Origin: Rhizobium aethiopicum
Lineage (GTDB): Bacteria > Pseudomonadota > Alphaproteobacteria > Rhizobiales > Rhizobiaceae
DNA length: 64,000 nt
Assembly (NCBI RefSeq): GCF_900094625.1
Contig: NZ_FMAJ01000006.1
Coordinates: forward strand, 310,001 to 374,000
Direction of reading: 5' to 3'
Each line of letters begins with the position of its first letter. The stretch's first letter is position 1. The notes beneath the pieces were generated by a model. That model had not been told where the DNA came from. It worked only from the letters and a program-made list of their open reading frames with translations, and ran no database searches. Below, piece after piece: positions 28,910-36,920 of this stretch. The position numbers were made by a program, and so were the translations under genes.

Positions 28910-29783
28910 GGACCGGCCTCCATATCTTCCAATAGGCAGCGGCGGCCAGAAGCATCATGACGATCAGAAACAGCGTGCCGGAGGCCGACGCCTCGCCAAG
29001 ATCGCCGAAGCGCACCATGCGCTGATAGATGTTCATCGAAAACACTTCAGAAGCGTGGTTGGGGCCACCTTGCGTCTGGATCCAGATGAGGTCGAAGGTC
29101 TTGGCCGCATCCACCCCACGCACGATGACGACAACGGCGATCACCGGGCGCATCAGCGGCAGCGTGACATGCCAGAAGCGTTTGAACGCATTCGCGCCGT
29201 CGATCCGCGCCGCCTCGAGCAGGTCTTTGGGAATGTTTGTCAATCCGGCATAGGAGACCAGGGCGACAAAGGATGTCGTCAGCCAGATATCGGCGAAAGA
29301 GACGGAATAGATTACGATATCTTCGTCGGACAACCAGGCAATCGCATCGGGGTCGCTGATGACGCCCAGATGGACGAGCCCGTAATTCAAGATGCCGATG
29401 TTCCCGACCAGGAGAAAGCGCCACAAGAGGCCGGCGACAATGGGCGGCACCATCAATGGCAGCGTGAAGATCGTGCGGTGCCAGCGCGACCGACCGGGGA
29501 GCGCCGTGAACAGCAGAGCCGCGCAGAAACCGAAGGTAAATTCGAAGAACAGCGCAAAGATCGAGTACTGAATTGTTCTGAATGCGCTTTCCGCGACGCG
29601 CTTCGAGGTTAGCGCATCGATATAGTTCTTGAGCCCGATCCACTCTCGTATATGGGGAGTAATGGTGTCGACCTTGAAAAAGGAATCGAACACCAGAAGC
29701 CCTACCGGGTATGCGACCAGCAAGCCAAGGATGGCGAGGGCTGGCGCAAGCATGCACAGCACGAATCGGTCTTCACCCGACAT
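28902..29783 (-). CDS. sugar ABC transporter permease, MalF-like
   Basis: Partner permease of 293 residues with six helices. The conserved loop TNIPKDLLEAARIDGANAFKRFWHVTLPLM lies at about 197-226. GGAGAG precedes the ATG at 29783. It follows the binding protein by 60 bp. MalF proteins of this CUT1 class carry oligosaccharides of two or more units, which fits a dianhydride disaccharide or short fructo-oligosaccharide. Confidence 0.94.
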   Translation of the reverse strand: MSGEDRFVLCMLAPALAILGLLVAYPVGLLVFDSFFKVDTITPHIREWIGLKNYIDALTSKRVAESAFRTIQYSIFALFFEFTFGFCAALLFTALPGRSRWHRTIFTLPLMVPPIVAGLLWRFLLVGNIGILNYGLVHLGVISDPDAIAWLSDEDIVIYSVSFADIWLTTSFVALVSYAGLTNIPKDLLEAARIDGANAFKRFWHVTLPLMRPVIAVVVIVRGVDAAKTFDLIWIQTQGGPNHASEVFSMNIYQRMVRFGDLGEASASGTLFLIVMMLLAAAAYWKIWRPVHA

Positions 29784-29843
29784 GGCGCTCTCCGAAAGCT
29801 GATGATGCGAGGAGGACCACCCGCCCTCCTCGCGGACGAGGGA

Positions 29844-31103
29844 TTAGTCGAGGATGTCTTCGATCGTTTCCTTGGCGTCCGCCAGCACCTTGCCGACATC
29901 CGCTTTGCACGTCAGGGCCTGCTGCACGGCTGGAAGAACCGCTTCGTCGACAATTTCCTGATATTTTTCGTTCAGCGGACGGCCTTGCGTCGCAGGAGCA
30001 CTCAACGTCTCAAGCAGCGGCGTGAAATGCTCATAACCGGGCTTGCTGGCATAGCCGCTATAGGCCGAGTTCGTCGCAGCTAACCCAAGCGGCGCTTCGA
30101 TGCCCAGGGCATTGTTGGCGATCGCGAAGGCTATGAACTTCTTGGCCGCGTCCTTGTGCTGGGAGGTCGACGGAACGACATTGTACCAAGGACCCGGAAT
30201 TGCGCCGACTCCTGCATCGCCGGCCAGCATTGGGGCGACGCCAACCTTTCCGCTGACCTTGGAATCGGCGGGCGTCATCTTGTAGGCGTGCGCCCAGAAT
30301 TTCATCATCGCTGTCTTGCCTTGATAGAACAGGTTCTGAGCTTCGCCCCAGCCGATCTCGTTCACGTTTTCGGGCACGGAATGATCGATGCAGTGCGGCG
30401 CGACGTAGAATTCGAGCGCCTTCCTATGCGCTTCGTTGTCGATGATCACCTTCCCCTCCTTGTCGAGGATCACACCTGGCGAGCCCGCCTGAAGCACATG
30501 CGCCATCCATTCTTCGGAGAAGCTGCCGATGGTGTCGGTGCCCCAAAAGTCGGTCTTGCCGTCACCATCTGTGTCTCGGGTGAAGAATGTTACGATGTCG
30601 CGCCATTGCTGCCAAGTCTTCGGCGGCGCGAGGGGATAACCATATTTTTCCTGGAACGATTTCTGTTCCTCAGGCTTGTCGAAGAGGTCCTTGCGATAAA
30701 AAACAATTTCGGCATTGGCCCAAGCAGGCATGCCGATCAGTTTGTCACCGATCTTCGCGTCGGCGAGCAAGGCAGGCGGCAGGTCCTTGCGAACTGCATC
30801 GGTGAAGAGCGGCGCGAGGTCTTCGACATGGCTTGCGAATTTCGCATTCCACACGACGTCGATCGTTACCACATCGAACGCCGACGAACCGGAGGCGATT
30901 TCGGCTGAAAACTTGTCGAAGACGCCTTGATAGGGAACGACGGTGAAGTCCACCTTGATGCCGGTCTCGGCGGTGAACTTCTCTGCGGCTGCCTTCTGCA
31001 GCATTTCGCCGCCGCCTTCCACAAGGATATTGATGGTTTCGGCCTTGGCGGAGGCCGTAATGCAAACGAGCGCGAGCGCGCTGGCGCCAAGCAGTTTTTT
31101 CAT
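29844..31103 (-). CDS. sugar ABC transporter substrate-binding protein, family 1
   Basis: Periplasmic receptor of the importer, 419 residues from the ATG at 31103, where GGGAGGA supports the start. The signal peptide MKKLLGASALALVCITASAKA precedes ETINILVEGG. The protein contains the SBP_bac_1 patterns FDVVTIDVVWNAKF and GIPGPWYNVVPSTSQHKDAAKKFI-like C-terminal segment. It is first in the operon; a candidate promoter whose -35 lies inside an operator-like palindrome is just upstream. Ligand inferred: difructose anhydride or short inulin oligomers. Confidence 0.93.
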   Translation of the reverse strand: MKKLLGASALALVCITASAKAETINILVEGGGEMLQKAAAEKFTAETGIKVDFTVVPYQGVFDKFSAEIASGSSAFDVVTIDVVWNAKFASHVEDLAPLFTDAVRKDLPPALLADAKIGDKLIGMPAWANAEIVFYRKDLFDKPEEQKSFQEKYGYPLAPPKTWQQWRDIVTFFTRDTDGDGKTDFWGTDTIGSFSEEWMAHVLQAGSPGVILDKEGKVIIDNEAHRKALEFYVAPHCIDHSVPENVNEIGWGEAQNLFYQGKTAMMKFWAHAYKMTPADSKVSGKVGVAPMLAGDAGVGAIPGPWYNVVPSTSQHKDAAKKFIAFAIANNALGIEAPLGLAATNSAYSGYASKPGYEHFTPLLETLSAPATQGRPLNEKYQEIVDEAVLPAVQQALTCKADVGKVLADAKETIEDILD

Positions 31104-31159
31104 GAGTTCCTCCCTTGTTCCGCCGGAAGCACTTGCCTCAGGCTGCTCCATTGTCAGGA

Positions 31160-31188
31160 CCATAGGCGCGCTATGACGACGTTGTCAA
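31160..31188 (-). promoter_or_regulatory. candidate promoter of the fructan-fragment operon
   Basis: On the minus strand TTGACA (31188 to 31183) is followed by 17 bases and CTATGG (31165 to 31160), or 18 bases and TATGGT. The -35 hexamer lies within the first LacI-type operator (31174-31187), so repressor binding would cover it directly. The transcript would start 50-55 bp before the binding-protein ATG. Confidence 0.5.
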
Positions 31189-31231
31189 TTGCGATTGTCG
31201 ACGTTGTCAGAAAAATATGTCGACGTTGTCA
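31174..31231. promoter_or_regulatory. three LacI-type operators spaced 22 bp apart
   Basis: Three 14-base sites with the common core GACGTTGTCA begin at 31174 (TGACGACGTTGTCA), 31196 (TGTCGACGTTGTCA) and 31218 (TGTCGACGTTGTCA). Each is a near-palindrome around a central CG, as LacI-family regulators prefer, and the spacing is exactly 22 bp, about two helical turns, so bound dimers would sit on one face of the DNA. They fill the divergent promoter region between the transporter operon and the LacI gene. Confidence 0.75.
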
Positions 31232-31275
31232 TGCGTGTGGATTACAACAGACCCGCATCAGGAGAATTGACGGAA

Positions 31276-32301
31276 ATGGTGAGCATCGTCAGCGTCGCGA
31301 AAGCGGCCGGGGTTTCGAATAAAACAGTCTCTCGCGTTATCAACGGCGAGCCCTACGTGACCGAGCAAACCCGGGAGAGGGTGGAAAAGGCTATTCGGGA
31401 CCTCGGCTATATCCCGAATATGGCGGCGCGCCTCATACGATCCAGCCGCTCCAATACCTTTGGGATTATCACCGATTATGTTTCCACGACGCCTTATTCG
31501 GTCGATATTGTCCGCGGAATTCAGGATTGGGCCAATGCGAATGGGAAAACCATCCTGATAGCCAACACCGGTGGTTCTTCCGAGCGAGAGGTGGAAATCT
31601 GGAAAATGTTCCAGTCCCATCGCATTGATGGAGTCTTGTATGTAACCATGTACCGCCGCATTGTGGATCCGGAGACGGGCGATGTCAGCATTCCGACCGT
31701 GATGATAAATTGTCGGCCGCAAACAAGGGAGCTCCTGCCGTCTATCGAGCCCGATGATTATCAAGGGGCGCGAGATCTTACCCAGTACCTCCTTGAACGG
31801 GGTCATCGCAGAATCGGTTACATCCGGCTCAATCCGATCCTGTTGGGAGCCGAACTGCGCCTGGAGGCATTTCGCCGAACGACAAGCGAATTCGGTCTCA
31901 CAGAGAACGATCTCTCTATCAGCCTTGGCATGGATGGGCCTGTTGGGGCAGAAAACAACTACGTCTTTGCTGCAGCGACCGAAATGCTCAAACAAGACGA
32001 CCGCCCGACCGCGATCATGAGCGGCAACGACGAAATGGCAATTCAAATCTACATTGCCGCTATGGCACTGGGGTTGCGGATTCCACAAGACGTCAGCATC
32101 GTCGGCTTTGACGATTTTCGAACAGTCACTATGGCGCTGAAGCCAGAGCTGACGACTGCGGCGTTACCATACTACGATCTCGGTCGAGAGGGTGCGAAGT
32201 GGCTGAACGATTTGATCGCAGGCGAGAAGATTTATCCGGGCGGTCGGGTTGTCTCTTGCAAGCTGGTTGAACGTAGCTCTGCCGCCTTTCGCCCTCATTA
32301 G
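31276..32301 (+). CDS. LacI family transcriptional regulator of the fructan-fragment locus
   Basis: Regulator of about 341 residues. The N-terminal helix-turn-helix reads VSIVSVAKAAGVSNKTVSRVINGE, followed by the hinge region YIPNMAARLIRSSRS and a periplasmic-binding-protein-like ligand domain (IVGFDDFRTVTMALKPELTT near the C terminus). I choose the ATG at 31276, just before the helix-turn-helix; the ATG at 31231 falls inside an operator. An AGGAGA lies 12 bases upstream of 31276, which is rather far, so a nearby TTG at 31267 is possible. It probably represses the divergent operon until a sugar from the pathway binds. Confidence 0.9.
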   Translation: MVSIVSVAKAAGVSNKTVSRVINGEPYVTEQTRERVEKAIRDLGYIPNMAARLIRSSRSNTFGIITDYVSTTPYSVDIVRGIQDWANANGKTILIANTGGSSEREVEIWKMFQSHRIDGVLYVTMYRRIVDPETGDVSIPTVMINCRPQTRELLPSIEPDDYQGARDLTQYLLERGHRRIGYIRLNPILLGAELRLEAFRRTTSEFGLTENDLSISLGMDGPVGAENNYVFAAATEMLKQDDRPTAIMSGNDEMAIQIYIAAMALGLRIPQDVSIVGFDDFRTVTMALKPELTTAALPYYDLGREGAKWLNDLIAGEKIYPGGRVVSCKLVERSSAAFRPH

Positions 32302-33022
32302 GCGTCGAGAATCTCTGCTGCCTGCCTCGAATGACCACGTCTGGTTGAGCGTTGCCACAGCTGAATAAGCTCCGCCAGATAATCCCGTTTTAGCTATGGA
32401 AATCAGAGATCTCGAAGGACGATTTTGGCTGCTGAGACGCATAATCCTGGATCGAGCGACAGCCTTCACCCACAATATTCGACTGAATTTCAGGAGTAGA
32501 ATGGTCGCCATCACAGCGCTCAGCTCGATGAGAAAGCGGGCCGGGAACGATGTAATGGTGCCGGGGAAGTGGCATTCGGCTCAGGGGCGCAGGGCGCGCC
32601 CGCATTTGCTCTGATGACGTTTGACGCGACGCTTTCTTCGAAGCCGCCGGAGAAAGGAATATGTGTTCTTGATATTAGCATCGGGGCAGGATCGCATTGG
32701 AGCGACCGCAGAGGTTTGTTGGCACCGAGCTTGCCATCGCGGCGATCGAACGGGCGGAGCAGCGGACTAGGAGCGCAAGGGTTATCCGCATGGCGCCACC
32801 GGACGAGAAGCTGGCGCGCCCGACCGTCGGTAGTTTCGCCCACATCCTTGTCGTCGGCTTCGAGGTTCGACGGAGGAGAGGGCGGCATGGGGCTTCTTGC
32901 ACGACAGGGCGCCCTACACCGGGGTTTACTCCGGTTTACCTAATCGCGGTGAACGCCTGCATGTGAGATACTGAATATGCGGCAGATCACCCGATCTGCC
33001 CGATTGATGAGGAGGATGTCCT
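32302..33022. other. 721 bp without a convincing gene
   Basis: Open frames of up to 124 codons exist on both strands, but they overlap one another, lack good ribosome sites and have low-complexity Arg/Ser-rich translations. A short perfect palindrome, GGCAGATC (32981-32988) and GATCTGCC (32993-33000), lies 22 bp before the GYD gene and could be an operator or leader hairpin. The stretch may be decayed coding DNA. Confidence 0.6.
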
Positions 33023-33355
33023 ATGCCACTGTTCATAATCACAGGGTGCTATTCAGCCGCGGCAGCGAAGGGAATGATCGCCGATCCATCGGACCGGGAA
33101 GCGGCGGCCCGTGCCATCATGGAAGCAGCAGGCGGGAAACAGCATTCTTTTTACGTCACGACCGGCGAAACCGACTGGATGGTAATCGCAGAATTCCCCG
33201 ACGGTGTTGACCTGATCCCCGCGCTTCTTGTCGTCGGCGCATCGGGAGCAGTATCGAATATCAAAACCGTGCGAGCGTACACGGGTGCGGAATTCAAGGC
33301 CGCCCAAGAAAAGGCGGGCAAAATCGCATCTGCCTACAAAGCCCCGGCAAAATAA
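33023..33355 (+). CDS. GYD domain-containing protein
   Basis: Small cytoplasmic protein of 110 residues related to the GYD family, an alpha-beta barrel-like fold of unknown function. Characteristic segments are MPLFIITGCYSAAAAKGMI, FYVTTGETDWMVIAEFPD and AVSNIKTVRAYTGAEF. A GAGGAGG site precedes the ATG. It stands alone between gene-poor stretches, in front of an AraC regulator on the opposite strand. Confidence 0.85.
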   Translation: MPLFIITGCYSAAAAKGMIADPSDREAAARAIMEAAGGKQHSFYVTTGETDWMVIAEFPDGVDLIPALLVVGASGAVSNIKTVRAYTGAEFKAAQEKAGKIASAYKAPAK

Positions 33356-33666
33356 GCAGCCCATTCGTTGAATTACCTTCGGCAGCGGATGTTTGATCCG
33401 CTGCCGGTTCGTTCCCGCATCGCGTGACAGGCGGAGAGGTTAGGCATTCGGGCAGGAGAGTTCGTAAATCCAAAAGTGTGGGTGCACAGTCCAAGAGTGC
33501 GTGACCGAACTCCAAAATTATCTGGCTACACTCACTGAACGGTGGGGGGTGGTGGTGGAATCGTGTGGCGTAATCTATCTTATGGAACTTTATGGAACTT
33601 TAAGGCGCGTGTTGCCGCTGCTGCATAATTATTTGAAAGTACGGAGAAAAAGTACTTTTGGCCAAA
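33356..33666. other. 311-bp gap between convergent genes, no gene seen
   Basis: No credible reading frame. The only oddity is a 10-base tandem duplication (ATGGAACTTT twice, about 33581-33600). No clear terminator hairpin was found. Confidence 0.6.
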
Positions 33667-34809
33667 TCAACGTGCAAGCGTCAGCCAATTGCCGATCGTT
33701 GCCCCACCCCGTCGCATGGATCGTGTCGCAGGGATGGCCGGGCGCTCAGTTGCTATGGTCTTTCGGACTTCACGCGGGCTGAGCCCGAATTCGTGGCTGA
33801 ACGCGCGGGTGAAATTGGCTGCAACGTCGAAGCCGGCGGCCTCGGCAATCTCCGAGATCGGCCTGGTGTCGGTCGGGTTAGTAAGATCCGCATAGGCCTG
33901 CAGCAATCGACGTTTGCGAATGTAATTGAAGACGCCCCCACTTGTTTCGAACAATTGGTAGAGCCGCGTCCGCGAGATGCCCAGCTCACGGCACATGACG
34001 TCAGGCGTCAAGCTATCTGAATGAAGATTGAGGCGGATATAGCGATGGGCCCGCTCCATCAGCCCCATATGGGGCTGTTCCTGACCGCGATCCCAGCTTG
34101 CGGACGATGCAGCGCATGCAACGACCATCTCGCCGATCGTCCGTATGATCCGCGGCACTTCCTCCACCGTCAGATTGCTCAGATTCGCTTCCAGGCCGTT
34201 GATATAGCTGACGAGCAATTCAGCCAAGCTGCCGGCGAGAGCGATGTTGTTGGCGTGCTGCAGAAGAGGCGCATCGCGGGCCAACAGTTCATAGGGCAGG
34301 AAGACGAGCACAGCGACTGAATCGGTCATCCGCCCGCGGTACGGATAACCAAGAGACCTGAAAAAAATCTCACCCGGGCCGGTCTCCGTTACATGCCGAT
34401 CGGCCTCGGTCCACGCCCGGCCGCTGCGCAGTACGCCGACATTCCAATGATCGATTGGGCTCGATCGCAGCATCGCCTGGTCGCGAATATAGCTGCATGC
34501 CTGCGCGCGCTGCTGAACGACGAGGATATCGCCGAGGTGCCAGCCGGTCTGTTCGGCAAGAAAACCGTCGTCCTCCGATTTGCCGTCCGGCAGATGAACA
34601 TCCACAAGCGGCGCCATATGCGATCGCCAGGACTGGAACTGTTCTTTGGGTGGCAGGTCGTGCGTCGAAAATCGCAAGGGCACCAGCGCCGATGGAGCGT
34701 CCACCCGGTGTTCTTTCTGGGGGGACGGTTCGCGCGGCCAGCGCCGCCGCTCCAGGTGCGCCGGCCACTCCCGTCCCGCAGCGGGGTCATCTCCAGACTC
34801 CGTAACCAT
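33667..34809 (-). CDS. AraC family transcriptional regulator with AraC_binding_2-type N domain
   Basis: Regulator of 380 residues. The C-terminal two helix-turn-helix motifs are visible in MCRELGISRTRLYQLFETSG and PISEIAEAAGFDVAANFTRAF followed by FGLSPREVR. The N-terminal half resembles the binding domain of the AraC/XylS-like FeaR group (WNVGVLRSGRA... GEIFFRSLGYPY). GGAGGAA precedes the ATG. No target gene is obvious; the flanking intergenic regions are long. Confidence 0.9.
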   Translation of the reverse strand: MVTESGDDPAAGREWPAHLERRRWPREPSPQKEHRVDAPSALVPLRFSTHDLPPKEQFQSWRSHMAPLVDVHLPDGKSEDDGFLAEQTGWHLGDILVVQQRAQACSYIRDQAMLRSSPIDHWNVGVLRSGRAWTEADRHVTETGPGEIFFRSLGYPYRGRMTDSVAVLVFLPYELLARDAPLLQHANNIALAGSLAELLVSYINGLEANLSNLTVEEVPRIIRTIGEMVVACAASSASWDRGQEQPHMGLMERAHRYIRLNLHSDSLTPDVMCRELGISRTRLYQLFETSGGVFNYIRKRRLLQAYADLTNPTDTRPISEIAEAAGFDVAANFTRAFSHEFGLSPREVRKTIATERPAIPATRSMRRGGATIGNWLTLAR

Positions 34810-35417
34810 TCAATTCCTCCAGCGCATTAGCCGAGCCGGGCTGTTGAAACCGAAGCAAACAACAGCCATCCGACAGCCAAATCGGCTAAAGCTCTACGTG
34901 CATAAGCTACTTATCATATTCCTCTGCGAGCAGAAATGGACGGACCGATAATTTTCTGGATGCGGCGATAACGACAAGCGCGTCCCGTTCATGTATCTAA
35001 ATAAGCAATGGTTAATTCCAAAAAAAGACAGAGATTCCAACACTTAATGCCGGTGCAATGTAGTGTCGAAGCGCCGACAACGTAAAACGACACTTGTTCA
35101 AAACAAAAGATACAAACACGGGAGGATAGGTTGTGAACTATCGGAGAAGCAGTCGTGCGCGCCTTGCGCAAGAAACGGCTTTCAGCAGAAAACAATCCGA
35201 GGGTGAGTCAGGAAAATCCTACCGCCCGTCGTGCAGACTGATGCGAGACGCTCCTGAGGCCGACATCGGCAAATAATGGCGCGCGAGGGGTTGCGCGCAG
35301 CCGAGGCTGTACATGTCGATGCGTAATGGCTCGAGGTCTGTACGCAACCCCCCTACCATATCCACCCATCGTCGAATTTCTTTACGCTGCCCTTTCAATC
35401 GCAGAACGGAGGCTAAG
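34810..35417. other. 608-bp intergenic region, relatively AT-rich, no gene seen
   Basis: The part around 34900-35120 is noticeably richer in A and T than its surroundings. Short frames on both strands lack ribosome sites and have cysteine- or serine-rich translations unlike real proteins. It contains the promoters for the AraC gene (minus) and the small gene at 35418 (plus). Confidence 0.55.
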
Positions 35418-35618
35418 ATGACTACCGCATGTGATGAGAACGTTATCCAATTGAAGCCGATTTCGAGCTGCAGACGGGAAGTCGAAGTCGCAATGGTGGA
35501 AATGCTCGCGAGTCTGCAGAAACGGGGATGGTCGGCTGCGGAATTGGCATTGTCACTCGCAGACGCGTCGGAAGATCTCGTCATGCTGATTGCGACCAAA
35601 AAGCTTCGACCGAACTAG
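35418..35618 (+). CDS. small hypothetical protein, 66 residues
   Basis: Not recognised. The ATG at 35418 has CGGAGG six bases upstream, which supports translation. The predicted protein is mostly helical (REVEVAMVEMLASLQKRGWS, then AAELALSLADASEDLVMLI). Its TAG stop codon is the first part of the palindromic repeat at 35615-35717, so the original C terminus may have differed. The GWS-x-x-E-A/L pattern also occurs in the small protein at 36091-36315. Confidence 0.65.
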   Translation: MTTACDENVIQLKPISSCRREVEVAMVEMLASLQKRGWSAAELALSLADASEDLVMLIATKKLRPN

Positions 35619-35717
35619 AGCAATTTTGGGAAAGTGGAAAGCGGCTTTCCGCCGGAATTGCGTAAATACAAAAGCTTGAGCGGTTCGGCGCTTCTGTGAA
35701 AAGCTGAATCGCTCTAG
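35615..35717. repeat. 103-bp intergenic palindromic repeat
   Basis: The element starts CTAGAGC and ends GCTCTAG, with internal complementary segments (GCAATT...AATTGC around a CGGCTTTCCGCCG hairpin in the left half). It is of the kind found repeatedly in R. leguminosarum/etli intergenic DNA. It supplies the stop codon of the small gene 35418-35618. Confidence 0.7.
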
Positions 35718-36090
35718 AAAAAGGCTGCATGGAGTAAGGCTGTTTCTGTGTCATGAAATCGCGGCATTGCGCTGCAGAGGGGCACGTTCGTCAACTGCGG
35801 CCAGCGGCGATCAGGGCGTGAGCGGCATGGCGGAGCAACCCCGTCGCCTCGTCGGGTTCGGGCCTGCATGCTGACAACAGCGCCGGTGATCAGCACCGCG
35901 AGCTGCCCGGCAAGTCGGTCGGAGCAGCAACTGTCAGTCTCCTGGCGATGGACTTTAGGCGCCGCCGCATTTTGATACTTGCGTGGCATAAAGGGCCGCA
36001 TGAGAGCTTCTATCCCACCTGCTGGCGGGAACCCAGAAGCGGAGATAAGCAGATATGGAGCCACGATGTGAGCCGTCACTCTTCTCGGGC
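35718..36090. other. 373-bp gap, no gene seen
   Basis: Frames in this stretch are shadows or lack ribosome sites; none gives a recognisable protein. No repeat or hairpin stands out apart from the element at its left border. Confidence 0.55.
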
Positions 36091-36315
36091 TTACTGGCCA
36101 GATCGTTCGTCGAGGATGGACAGCGCGTCCTGCAGTCTGAGCGCCGCCAGCGCTTCCGTTGCCTCGTCCGGAGACCATCCTGCTTCGAGCGCTGCAGAAA
36201 GAACCAGCGATTCCGTTTGAAGTTCGAGCTTCTCATAAAGCGGCTCGATGGCTTCGCGTGCGGTGACAACGTGCTGATCGGGCGGAGTGATGGGCGTCGC
36301 AGCAACCGTCGGCAT
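36091..36315 (-). CDS. small hypothetical protein, 74 residues
   Basis: Not recognised. The ATG at 36315 follows a strong AGGAGGAG site, so translation is likely; the upstream in-frame ATG at 36378 has no such site. The protein is acidic and helical after a proline-rich start, with ESLVLSAALEAGWSPDEATE and ALAALRLQDALSILDE. The second half resembles the end of the 66-residue product of 35418-35618 in the GWS-x-x-E segment and the following leucine-rich helix, so the two may be distant relatives. Confidence 0.65.
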   Translation of the reverse strand: MPTVAATPITPPDQHVVTAREAIEPLYEKLELQTESLVLSAALEAGWSPDEATEALAALRLQDALSILDERSGQ

Positions 36316-36564
36316 AATGCTCCTCCTTTTAAACGCTAAGGTTCGAAACCCAATTACAGGCATGCTTGTTCCGTTCACATCGCATTTTTAGCCGTATCAC
36401 GGCTGACGGAAACTGTTTTGAAACTCTGGACGGTCGTAACCTCGCCCGTCCTCGGCATCTCTGGGCTCGCAGCGAAAGCTTCGCTGGAGTGTGAACGAAC
36501 CGACAGGCTACCGCACAACTGCCGAAAGCGGAAGCGACTTGCGGTAATCGTTGAGCGGTGCCGC

Positions 36565-36920
36565 TAGAGCTTTTCCGGGTTAGATTGAAGCATTCTGCCG
36601 GAGCAGGTTTTCGTCAGGGCAAAGGCGATTGGCGACGGGCATACCCCCAGGTACGTCCGAGCCGACCGCCTTTGATCCTGGCGGAAACCTGCCCGGCCCA
36701 CCGGCCGCACCGCTTCGCCGTGGCGAAGCGACAATTGCGTCCGGCGCTTCTGAAGTCCTGCAGATTTGCCTGGCAAATCTGCGGGAGGGTTGGCTGAAAC
36801 AGGCCGGCTGATCGACCGGCCGGCTTGGCCGTAGAGCTTGGCTACGACGCGCGCCGGCCGGTCGACCATCCGGCCTGTTTGAGCCAACAGAATGATTCAA
36901 TCTGACCCGGAAAAGCTCTA
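36565..36920. mobile_element. 356-bp MITE-like element with 33-bp inverted ends and an inner palindrome
   Basis: Terminal inverted repeats 36565-36597 and 36888-36920 match at 31 of 33 positions (outer end TAGAGCTTTTCCGGG). Inside, arms 36790-36823 and 36854-36887 form a second inverted repeat of 34 bases with three mismatches. No open frame encodes a transposase, so it would be a non-autonomous element or a large RIME-type repeat. Its right end provides the TAG stop codon of the pirin gene (36918-36920). Confidence 0.8.

Noticed and set aside
32520..32943. Overlapping frames of 122 and 124 codons on opposite strands
   Set aside because: No ribosome sites, no recognisable motifs and mutual overlap; more likely non-coding or decayed DNA.
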